This document shows, piece by piece, positions 12,149-23,900 of a DNA stretch of 64,000 bases. Position 1 is the first letter of the stretch. Every line of letters begins with the position of its first letter. The stretch spans positions 496,001-560,000 of the forward strand of contig NC_052400.1 of the NCBI RefSeq assembly GCF_009389715.1. The letters run 5' to 3'. Origin of the DNA: Phoenix dactylifera (taxonomy: Eukaryota; Streptophyta; Magnoliopsida; Arecales; Arecaceae). The notes under the pieces are model-generated. The model searched no databases. It saw only the letters and a list, made by a program, of their open reading frames with translations, and was not told the DNA's origin. The position numbers and the translations under genes are program-made.

Positions 12149-14036
12149 GTATGGGGCAAAAAGGTGGTATTTTCTCTCCTATTTTTGTGTTCCATTTTAT
12201 GTGATCGGTTTTGAATCTCTTCTATCTGAAAAATTTCAGCTTTTCTCTGCTAAATATGGAAGTTTCGCCTTTTTGAACGGATCAGAGCTTTGGGTTGCCC
12301 TCTTTTGCTCTGCTTTCTGTCGTGGTGTCCGGCTTTCTCTTTTGTGGATGATTGGATATGTTGCTTTAATTGGACTTTGTGTTTTTTTTTTCTTCTTCTT
12401 GGTGAAGGGATGATCTTTCTTTGTCATTTAGCGATCCTCATTGAAGATTATTTCCAAGCAAAAAACTGTTTTCAATCTGTTCTGTTTGTCAACCACCCAT
12501 GAAAAAGAACTGGGGAAGGGGAGTCAAGTTGATCTCTTTTGAGATGTATGGCCTATTGGATATATTCATGTTGTATTATGGTGGCTGATCCTTTGAGATG
12601 CATGGAATATTGGATAGCTTCTTTCATCGATTGATCAAAGATTCTGACTTCGGAATTTGTTTATGTATCTTGGGAAAAAACCCATCCCAACATGTTCCTG
12701 AATTAGAGTTGTGTTTGATGGTACAAGATCAGATATGTGAGCTCCTTTAGAAACTTAATTTTTTGTTCTTTTTTGAACCATGGTTGTGTATGTTTTCATC
12801 TTTGACAGGTACTGTTATCTCTATGTATTATGTTTTGTCTGCTCTATGTATGATTGCCAGTACTATGCCAAGTGAATGGGTTTAATCAGCCTTTACATAA
12901 TTTTTTTCCTTGAAATATGTTTCGTTTTCCTCAAGAAATTTTAGTGCTGTGTTTTATTGATGATCTGCAGCACCTAGGTGTGTGGTACAGAAGATTTATA
13001 TGTTGGCATATCACTCAACGCTGTGATAAGTGCAAGGCATCAACGTATCAACGATTACAGAGATGCCCAGTTGATATCCTGAAACTTCTGCAAATATATC
13101 TCACTTTGTAACAGAAAAGCACAAAATTCTGCCCTTTCTTTATGATACATGTTCGACACGTATGTAAGTTGGATGCATCATATCATCATATGGGATGATG
13201 TCTTGCTATATAAAGTTCTCCTTGGAAGATGAGCTTAGAGATCTTAAAGTCTAAGGATTTCAAGAAGGGTTGGGTGTTTGTTTTATCTCGCAAGCTTGAA
13301 ATATGGGTAGTAGCCTAACTCATGTTGTTTGCCAATCAATACTATATTCTGTCTGTACATTCCATTTGAATTTGTTTTCTTTTTGATATTTTCTCAATCG
13401 CCTTCATTTTATTCTGGTTCCCAAATTGCTTCTGCCTACAACTTGCACAAGTCAGAAAGCTGTGAAAACAAATAAAAAAAATTTCTGTAAGACTCTGGGA
13501 GCAGAATAGAAAGCATGATAAACTTGTATTAGATTGACTTTTGTTTGCAAGATTTATGTTATCTTTTGTGTGATGTATGTTTCAGGTATTAAACATAAAA
13601 TAGAAGAGACGATTGTTGTGTTTATTTAATTAGTTTTTCAAATCCTTTCTTATAAATAGCTGTTTTTTTTCGAGGGTTCTACTTCTCGCTCATGACAATT
13701 GGTTTTGTAGTTTTTCCTTTTTTCCCCGATATCTGCAAGCGCTGATTTTACAGTTTTTATATAAGGCATTTGCTAACTCTAGGATCTGCCCTTCTGGTTA
13801 TTTGTTGTAACATCTGACTCGTTACCTTTTCCCTATTGGAGCGGGACTCCATGTTCTTGCTACAACACTATGTATTCCTACTTGCTTTGTTCCGACTATT
13901 TTCCTTAACGTAATTAGAAAATTCCATTCCTGCTGTATTTCTTTACAAATTCAAGTTGCCACTTGCAGAACTGAGGAACTATCCTATACTGGAGAATTGA
14001 AACCTGCGATGCTTATCTCCACATTTTGATTTTCAA

Positions 14037-17000
14037 ATGGATGAAACTATGGGTAAGAAAGTTGCTGAAGGGCATGATTTTTCTAGTAGAGGGTCCAGCA
14101 TTGTTTTTAGAGACCAAAATCATGATGCTAGAAGCATTCAGTATTGCAATAGATTAGGATGCAGCACCAGGCTTAATTCCATTAAAGGAACCCAAATTGG
14201 CAACATAGAAAAAGCCAAATATGTAAAGGCTTCTTTTCATTCTACAAGCAGCAAGACCACCACAGGAGACTCTTCTAAGTCAATATCTTCTTGTAGTGGC
14301 TACCGAAAGAATTTCCAGGACAGACAGAAACAAACATTACAACGAGAGAAGGCTATAGCAGAAACTGGTAACAGGCAAGGGAAGATTGAAGATTCGGAGT
14401 GCAATGACACGCAGGGTTTCCTAGAAGATTTCGATGTCAGATCAAAGGATACAGAAGATTCAGAATTTTCAGAATCCAATCCCACATCAGCTGGCATTCA
14501 GACAGCGCTGCCAGATTCGAAGGATCTTGGGTTTCCAATTCTTGAAGGGTCATCTATGAACACAACGGAGTCGTCAGGTAGCTGCACCATTGCATCAAGT
14601 TCAAAACCTTGTAAGCAAATTAAACGTCAACTAGGTTCTGGCGATCGGGTTGTATCTTCAAGATCCTTTTTCCGGCATTCGGCTTATGCATCTAGAAACT
14701 CTGCTGATGCTGCTAGACCTGCTTCTCAAGTTCTGGGTACAGGGGTGCATAAGTGTGGTCTTAAAACTGTAGGGGTATCAGATGTTCTTCCTTCTGGTTG
14801 TTCATCATCTGACTTCAACTGCGATAGGCGGACTGATGCAGTCAGGAAGAGACCCTCTGGTAGAGAGAGTTCTGCTGCCAAAGGCAAGGGTGAAAGTGGC
14901 CCCTCAACTGGAAGATATCTAGGTTCTACGCAAACTGGGATTTCTGACTCTGGTCGATCTCTTCCACAACAACTAAAGCCTCAGCAAAATTTCATAAGGA
15001 CTGGGAACCGACCTAGTAGCAGGGATAGTGGAGTTTCAGTTAGAACCCATCGAGCATCTACTGGGGATGCTAGAAGAAGGCTATCCGAGCAAGGGGTCAG
15101 CGATATCCTTCCAGTACATGAGCCTATTATGATCCCTCACTTGCAGCAGAATCGAGTTTCTATCCAAGAAACTGTTCCAGAAAGCTCATCACGTTCATTT
15201 TCTGTAGAGCTGCCAAATGTCTTGGTTAGTTCGTCTGAACATCCAGGTTCAGGTAGCCGGGCTAATCGAAATAGAATGGTTTCTCGTCCTGAAGGTAGCG
15301 GCACACATATTTCCAGCAGCACTTTGGGAGATAGAGATGGCTACAGACACTTCAACATGGACAGAATTGCAGAGGTCTTTATACAACACTTATGCAACAG
15401 CAAATCCTTGTCATATATTTTAGTTGTGCATGGTTATTAGGTGTAATCACCATATTTTCTCCAGTCCGCAGTTCTGCTAGAGTTCATTCATAGAGGATTC
15501 ATAGATTGAATTAGTTTTTTTTTTTTTTAACTTGCTATATACACGGTAATTGTGTAGTGACTATAGAATGGTGTCCGAGAATTTGAACTTGAATAATGAC
15601 TCATGACGCATTACAGGTATTGCTGGCTCTAGAGAGGATTGACCAAGATGAGGAGTTAACATATGAGGTTGTTGCTCTGTGTTCTACTTCCCCACATCTT
15701 ATTTTTGTTTGTTTACTAAATGAGTTTTTTTTTTGTGCAGCAAGTATTGGTGCTAGAAACAAATTTGTTTTTAGGGGGCCTGAGCTTCCATGATCAGCAC
15801 AGGGACATGAGAATGGACATTGATAATATGTCCTATGAGGTATATGCTTTGTCAGCATATCACACATAAATTTCAGACTTCTGTCTTTTTGGCCAAGTGT
15901 TCGTTTCAATATAGAATTTGGGCTCTCTCTTTTTTTTTCTCTCTCTCTCTTTTTCTTTTTGCTTTATTTTTTTGCATACACTATCCTCTTGTTCAACTTT
16001 TCCAGGAAAAGTTGTTTTTTTTCTTTTTTGAGAAGGCACTAGTGAAATTCTGAGGGCCCTGATTCTTCCGCTAACTACAAGCCTTTCTGTACCATATGAC
16101 CAGATAGTTCTTTTCTATTTTGGCCTGGATCTTTTCATCTGCCCTTCTGCCTGAAACGTGTATTTAGCAGTCAAAAATTTGCACTCATTTTGGATAGCAT
16201 AGCCATTGATTGGTTGCCATCATATAATTCATAAAATTCTTTCGATTTCCCAAGTTGATAATTTTAGTACGAGGGTTTCTACATGTGGGAAGTTCATGAT
16301 CTGTTGACCAGTAGAAAGGTTGTTATGATATTGATGGTTTATCTTAAGGGTTGTCCTTTAGTTTTGAATGGTACTGGTGTCCGAGAAGCTCAATGCTTGT
16401 TGAACAGGAACTGTTAGCCCTGGAGGAGAAGATGGGTACCGTCAGCACAGCCCTTTCAGAGGAGCAATTGTCAAAATGTCTTAAGAGAAGCATATATAGA
16501 CCTGCTTCTGAGGTCTTGGGAATCATGGATTCTGGTGATGACACTGAATGCAGCATATGCCAGGTACTTCTGATACTCACCGTAATGCAATGAAATTAGT
16601 TTTTAATACATGCCATTTCCTATCTGTAAGACTTTGTTACAGAATTCTTATAAGAAAAACTTCTTCAGCTTCACATTCTGATGAAGGCTGGGGAAACCAT
16701 TTTACAGATTAGCAACTTTAGCCCATTTTATATGCCTGATGTTCATCGTTGCAAAGTCATGAAGGCCATTCTTTCGATATTAATTGATACAGCATCTGTC
16801 TTGGTGCATTCGGGATCAGTCCTTGCATTTGGTGGTTTTTCATTGACTACTGGTTGCTCTCTAAATTTTGCCGCAATTGGAGCTACATGAACCATATTAT
16901 TGTGTATGGCCCATGTTATACTACATCTTGATTCATCTTTACCTAACACCGAATCTATATATACTCCATTCCTTCTACTTGATCTTTAATGAATACCAGA

Positions 17001-17373
17001 GTGTGCCCATTATAGGCTGATCGAAGCAATATGACCGTGGTAAATGGGCTCATAGTGCATTGCATGATGCATATCCATACATTGCTCGAGGATACCTAAG
17101 CAGATTTAACAAAAACTTGCTTCGCAGATCGGTATATGTTTGAATGTTCCTTTTCGGTATTTAGCTAGAATGTGTTGAAAGTATTTAGACTGTTAGAATA
17201 TCTCTTTTCTCCAAATTGGATGATGTGCTTTTTCCTTTCAGGAAGAGTATGTCAGTGGGGATGAGATAGGCAAATTGGCATGCGAGCATCGCTTCCATGT
17301 GGCCTGCATCCATCAGTGGCTTCGGCAGAAGAATTGGTGCCCAATTTGCAAAGCATCTGCCATTCCCTCCTAG
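14037..17373 (+). CDS. RHG1A/MBR2-like: RING-H2 E3 ubiquitin-protein ligase, MBR1/MBR2/RHG1A type
   Basis: Coding exons are 14037-15374, 15617-15667, 15741-15839, 16408-16563 and 17242-17373. All introns are GT-AG and all exon lengths are multiples of three, giving 591 residues. Residues 1-446 are Ser-rich, low-complexity and probably disordered. Residues 447-500 carry the helical segment typical of this family (LALERIDQDEELTYE, then LETNLFLGG). The C-terminal RING-H2 (residues about 544-584) has C544/C547, C562-x-H564, H567, C570 and C581/C584 in the spacing C-x2-C...C-x-H-x2-H-x2-C...C-x2-C, and Trp575 sits in the usual E2-contact position. Family members are E3 ligases; Arabidopsis MBR1 and MBR2 act on the Mediator subunit MED25/PFT1 and promote flowering. 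That this copy does the same is inference. Stop TAG follows the RING closely, as in the family. Confidence 0.93.
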
Positions 17374-18211
17374 AGAACATCCAAAGTGAAGAAGCAAATC
17401 CTCTGTGTCTGAACACTGATCAGAGGCTTCCTGTACAAAGAATCTTTTCACATTCCTCCTAGAAAATAAACCTAGGATTGCAGGACCTTATCTCAGGTTC
17501 TAGTCCAAATGTCAATCTGCATTTTTTGAAAACCCTTTAGTAGAACTGTTCATAAGGGTGTCATCTTCTGTTTCATTTGATTGTTCATATATAAGGATAT
17601 CTCTTCTGTTTCATTTGTCCTTTTTTTTTTTACTCCTATAATATTAATCAACACAAAACAAAAAAAAGGAAAAACCATATGCAAATCTCTTTTTTTTTAG
17701 CGAGAAGCCCAAGTTCTTATATCAGAAAGCTGACATCCACTACAGAGTTATGGCATAGTAGAGGAGTCCAACTAAAATAGTAATCTTTTTCTCTTAAGAG
17801 TGACAAGGCATGCCGTCTGATAACTGGAATTCTCCTAACAAAGTCTCTCGATTTGTATGGGAGGTCATAGCTAAGTAACTTCGCCGAGCCTTCCTGTCCT
17901 GACACTAAATTGTCTCATTTTATTTGCTATTAGTCATCACTTCTCCCCCCATGGGGCTAAATTCTGCTGGTGAGGTGTGCTGGGAATGGGAGAAAAATGA
18001 GCTAAACCACAAGAAATTTTAGCTCAAGGATCGAAACCAATCTAATTTGCAAATAGTCAGATTAAAACTAACATAGGCTGGTTTGCGAACTTGAAATGGA
18101 CATAACTTCTAGAGCTCAGCCAATTATAGAAAACAAAAAAAAAACAGCTAACTTGTAGAGCTCGACTGGATCTGAAATACAGCCCAATACTATTTGCAAA
18201 ATGGGCATGGA
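17374..18211 (+). other. 3' UTR and downstream flank of the RING-H2 gene
   Basis: No further exon seen. Candidate poly(A) signals (AATAAA at 17464, 'taatattaatc' near 17639) lie within 300 bp of the stop. Confidence 0.4.
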
Positions 18212-18219
18212 TCTGGAAT

Positions 18220-18790
18220 TAGGAGTGGCAAAATATGACCCGACCCGCCAACCCGACCCGTGTTCGACCCGCCATAAACAGGTTTGGGTTTGGCCTAAAC
18301 AGATTCGGGTCGTAAACAGGTCGACCCGTTTAACCTGTTTATTAATTGGGTCGGATACGGGTTTTAGATGTCTGACCCGTTTAACCCGTTTAACTGTTGG
18401 GTAGGTTAAACAGGTCTAAACAGGTTAAACGGGTTAAACAGGTTAAACAGGTCTAAACAGGTTAAACGGGTCTAAACAGGTCTAAACAGGTCGGGTTGGG
18501 CAGGTTAAACAGGTTGGGTTGGACAGATTAAACAGGTCTAAACAGGTTAAACGGGTCAGGTTGGGCAAACAGGTTAAACAGGTCGGGTCGGGTTGGGTAA
18601 ACAGGTTACCTGTTTATTAAACAGGTTAAACGGGTCGGGTCGGGTTACCTGTTTAATAAACAGGTCAGGTTCAGGTTTGTAATTCCTGACCCGTTTAATA
18701 AACAGATCGGGTTCAGATTTATAGTTTTCTGATCCGATCTGTATTTGACCCGACCTGTTTATGCCTGACCCGACCCGATTGCCACCCCTA
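18220..18790. mobile_element. Non-autonomous hAT-type MITE with intact 8-bp target duplication
   Basis: The ends are TAGGAGTGGCAA and TTGCCACCCCTA, inverted repeats matching at 11 of 12 positions. They are flanked by a perfect 8-bp direct repeat TCTGGAAT (18212-18219 and 18791-18798), the target-duplication length of hAT transposons. The interior has no coding capacity and is built from permutations of CCCGACCCG and ACAGGTTAAAC motifs on both strands. A smaller relative sits at 62005-62178. Confidence 0.88.
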
Positions 18791-18798
18791 TCTGGAAT

Positions 18799-19870
18799 AG
18801 GTTAGGCACGGTCAAACCATCTTATACCTATTTTTTGAGCATAGGCTATTCTATGCCTTCTTGAAATAAACTTATACACATTTTACATTTTTGGATTATA
18901 CCTCTGGAATTAATTTATATTATCTATTATATTATATAAATGTTATAATATAACAATCAACATATTTTACTTAGCATTACCAGCATCAAATATTTATTTT
19001 AGTATTTCCATAAATATTATAGTATCATGCTATTATGTTATAGTATAATATTATATTATAATATATAATATCTAAAAATAACTTGGTATGCCATAATAAT
19101 TATTAATATTAGTTTTGAATATAATATTATTATGATAATATTGTATATGTTATAACAAATAATTAATATTTCTTATATTACTAGAAAATTAATATTATAA
19201 TATTGTCCATATGATATAACATTATATTATAATATTATATTATAATATAATATAATATCTTAGGTCATAAAAACATACAATAATAGGTATATTATATTAA
19301 TATTACTACAATAATGTTATCATGTTTAACATTTCCTATTAAATTTTAATGTTGATATTATAGTAAAATATCATTATACAAAATTCTATCAATATAACAA
19401 AATAATATACCATCGTAAGATGATATCATAGCATTATTACCTAATATTAATATAGAGTAGAAAATATTAATAATATCGCCATATAATATATTTCATTTAT
19501 ATTATGTTCATTAAATATTTATTCTTTAATCGCTATCTAATATTACTCTTTAATGTTAATATTATGTTTAAAATACTAATATTATCACACAAGCATATTA
19601 TAATTGGTCAAAAATAGTTTTATTATTTCAGAAAAAATTCAGAGTCTTTCAATTTTTAACTTATTCCAAAAATTTTGACAGCTAAATAAAATTTGGCATA
19701 AGTACCTGAGATAGCTACGCTGCATAGCATAGCTTTCCTTATTCTCAGCTCCCACATGATCCTACAAAATGCCACCTAAAAGATTTAAATACTATTTGAA
19801 TGTCTGGTAGAAGGAATCCTTTATCCATTTATGGTGGGTTATTGGTTGGGAAAACGGGTATTTTTCATTT
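18799..19870. other. Very AT-rich tract, no gene
   Basis: From about 18890 to 19610 the sequence is dominated by TAATATTATA-like words. A similar tract occurs at about 63050-63420. No coding or transposon signature was recognised. Confidence 0.5.
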
Positions 19871-19879
19871 AAAAAAAAT

Positions 19880-20300
19880 TTTGGACTATTTTCCCAAAAA
19901 AGAATTTTTCAGACTTAACAACCCTAAAAAAACGTGAATACCATAAAGCACGTTTTAGGGAAACTTGCAGACTATTTTCCAAAAAAGAAAACTTCTCAGA
20001 CTTAACAACCCTAAAAAATGAATACAATAAAAAAGGTTCTAAGTAAACTTTCAGATTATTTGCTGAAAAAGAAAACTTTCAGACTTAACAATCCTAAAAT
20101 AAACATCAATACCATAAATCTTGTCATAATGAAACTTTCAGACTATTTGCCTCAAAGGGAGACTTTTAAGACTTAACCACCCTAAGAAAACATGAATACC
20201 ATAAATCACTATTGGAAGGAAACCCTCACACTATTTGCCGAAAAAAGAAAACTTTTTGACTTATAACCCTAGAAAAATGAATACCATAAATCACATTTTA
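19880..20300 (+). repeat. Degenerate tandem array, about five units of 83-89 bp
   Basis: The landmark 'agacttaacaaccctaa' recurs near 19911, 19998, 20081, 20169 and 20258. Each is followed by 'gaataccataaa' and preceded by 'ctatttgccgaaaaaagaaa'. Unit spacing varies between 83 and 89 bp, so the array is old. Confidence 0.85.
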
Positions 20301-20935
20301 AGAGGAACACAAAAGCCACCTTTTTGGGATTGTGCGATCATGGAGCCTGCGCTATGTCATCAATGTTTATTCAAATATAATGTATTCAGGCATCCAAAGA
20401 GGCCCTTAAAACTGAACTGACCTGTTCCAACATTCAACCGGTCATATTTATTCAGACAAAGCAAACTCCACTCAGAATCCAGGTGAAGCTGATTTATTTT
20501 GGCTTCCTTGCCTTTTTGTCCATATGTATGTCATGCTGGCCGCTGCCATTCTAGTTTTCCAAATGACTGTTCACAAGACAGAGAAGATGTATGGATTTAC
20601 TCAAAACAAACGCCCAAAATGCTTGAACAAATTATAAGTAAAATATTAGGTGTGCTAGTATGATATATCAAATATCATCATAGCTGAGCATGACAGATCC
20701 ATCTCGACACAGTTTAAAATTTCAGAGTTTCAATTTTCCAAATGAGATTACAAGAGATGAAAGTATATTTGTCGATAAAATGCAAGCTTAAAAGGATATA
20801 CCTTGAAAATTTCAGACTTACTTTTTGATACTGACAAAGATTTTTCAGTGAATAAAATCGCAAAGCATTAAGAAAATACCACTAAAAAAACAATACCTTT
20901 TAGTGGCTAAGGAGAATTTTTCCTTCTAGAGCTTC

Positions 20936-23900
20936 TCAAAGTCCCTGCAAACTCATCACTCATCAAGGAATTATACTATAAGCAGAACATCCAAGTGACG
21001 CATTCAAAGTCCAAAGACTAGTCCACCAGTTTAATTAGGTGTATTTGAGTCCAAAGGATTGTTCACCAATATAAATGAAGAAGTAAATTCCCATGGACTG
21101 TTAATTTCAACAATATATTAGAAAAAAACAGGAACATCATTCACATTGAACGGTTTGATTTGAAGCCAAGAAAAAATTGAAGATAAACATATATACACAA
21201 TTCCCGAGTCATTAGCTTTTTTTTTTTTTGAGTGGAAGAATTTGGCAGAGTCCAATCCATATTAATAAATAACTAGACTATCAAAAAAAGTTAAGGCCTC
21301 AAATAGTACTGGAACATTTTTCAGAGGTTAAAAGGGCACAAAGCCACCAATTATGAATCTAATGCAGCATCTGAGATCAGAGAACCACATCCTACCTGAA
21401 TACCAAACCAAGAAACACCTTTAGTAGCAGCATGTTCCTCCACCTTCATAGAGATTCGAGATGCATTTTGCTGATCTGCAGAGAAGTAATAATTTTTTTA
21501 CCATCAACTTCCTGAATGGCACTGAATTTGTTAAGTTTCAGTTACAATATCAAGTTTGGTTCCATCAGCAGAATAGCAGGTACCTTGTCTTTTTTGCAAA
21601 TTGCATAATTACTTGTGAGGCAGAGGGCTTTTTCTCTGAAGTTGGCAAAATAAACTTGATAAAGTCTCTTAAAATTTCCGCAGAACATCTAGAAACAAAA
21701 CTAAGATACGAGATAAGAAAATGTATACATAAAATTAAAACATGACAGAAAAATGAAGTAGAAATATGCTTACAGCATTATTTGCACCATTGACTTGAAA
21801 CATATGTTACAAACTCTAACTCCCCATTCACCGATGTTCTTCCACATGGCATCTGTAAGTGTGTCGTTGGGTTACAGGAAGTAAGGAGTAGCCATGACCA
21901 ATACAACCCATTTTATCCATTTAATAGAACTGACTGTCAGCACTGAGTACCATTTTACAATTCAACTCTTGGGAACATCAACTGCCTTGAGCCATACAAC
22001 CTGAGAGGGGAATCATGTTAGCTCAGCTTCTGAAATGCTCCATACAATCTCTCCCATCGAAATACTTTGGATTGCCCCTTTATGATCACCAGTTACGCAG
22101 GGCAGAGGGGGAACCTCTCATTGACAGAATCGATCGATGTCTTGCATTCTGGAAGGGTCAGCTCGTCTTCGGGTCGACCATTAGTCTTATTGCAATCAGA
22201 CTTGTCAGCTATTCCAACATATGACATGCCCTTTTTCTGGCTTCCTGATTGGGTGATTCACTGCCTTGATGCCATTAGAAGAGATTTCTTTTGACATGGC
22301 TCAAATGATATCTTTCTTTGATGCTATTCCAACATATTACGTGGAAGATTATCGGGCATCCCTTTGTTGACCGTTCAGTAGGGAACCATGGCAGGTCTTC
22401 AAGTTCAGCACCATATCATAGGTTGGCCTGGCTTCATGAGATCACTCTAGACTGTTTAGAGACAGCAGCAGGTGCCAAAGGACATATGGAGGTTTGGGAC
22501 ATTGTTGTCTTGGCTCTTTGTTGGCTCTGTGGTCAGAGAGGAACTCTTGCATTTACTCAGGTAACCAGAGGTCACCACAGGATGTTCTGTTTTCTATCAA
22601 CTCCTATAACAGCCCATGGACCACTTGAATCTCTTCTCAGTCAAGCTCTAAGACAGAGATCAAGAGACTGCTACCTTTTTGAGGCCTGGATCAAGGTTGA
22701 TCCAGGCTGACATGTCTACCAATTTAATGATGTACAAAGATTATTTCGAAGAGGCATTCCCTACATGTTTAGACTTAATTACCCTAAAATTATCCAAAAA
22801 TACAATTCAGTCATCGCAAACTACAAAGCACTAAAATTTTCTTCAAATGAAAATAGCATGACCAATTATGCACCTTATAGTTCAAATGCAGTAACAGATT
22901 CTTTTGCCTCTTGCACTTCAAGCATACAAAGAGAAGCAACTCCAGAAAAACAAAATAAATAAATTTCATTATAATCAGATTAGATACAGAATTCTGTAGA
23001 ATACATGTTAAGGTGTTAAAAAATTTATGTAATTGCTTCAATCATTCTTTTTAGAGCTTTAAGTCTACCTCTTGTGGTATCCATCTTTACTCTGCAATTT
23101 CCTCAGTCTTAGCCAAAGTTGTCTACTAGGTTGCACATATGAGCCCAACAACATTGCTGGGACTCATTTTAAAGTGCAAAAGAAGAGAGGGAAAAAATTA
23201 TACTTGAAGTGGTACTGAAGTCTTAGGGCTAAAGAGTTGAGCTGTAAACTTTGTAACAAACTGAAGCATGAGAAATCTGCATAAAAAAATGCACGAACAA
23301 CATGAAGAAAATGAGAGAGATAGATAAGGAGAGAGAAATAGCACAAATGGAGCAAGAAATAGACACAACAAAAGGTCCCTAAGCTTCACATTTGTGATCT
23401 AAAATCTATAACCCGTCCATCTTTATTGTTTACCTCAGTAAAATCATACATAGTGATGAAAGCTTTGCATAAGCTGCTGGCAACTAGGTTTTTATATAAA
23501 TGTTTTTTTTCTTGTTAGAGCCACCTTACAAGACTTCCCGCAAATTTGCAGCTCCCTATTTGCAGGCATATAAGAATATTTTCAAGATCTTCATAGTAAA
23601 TACCAAAATATTGCAAGTCAAATTCCTGCAGGGTCTATCAACAAAATGAACCAACATTTCTAAAGCAGGCTGATTGGAGGAAAGAACCTTACAAGTAAGA
23701 AGAAAAGGATCCTCCTCCATTATTTCTAATATCGCAAGATAAGAAAATTAATAAGTTATCAGCAAAAAAGCATGGTCAAATGAATATAGAAACCACAAAC
23801 TTTTAATATAACAAAAGAATCTAATGAAACTTTAGTTAAAGATTTGCAGAAGATGTAGTCAGCAAATTAGGTCAAACTAACAATTTGAAATATAATGAAC

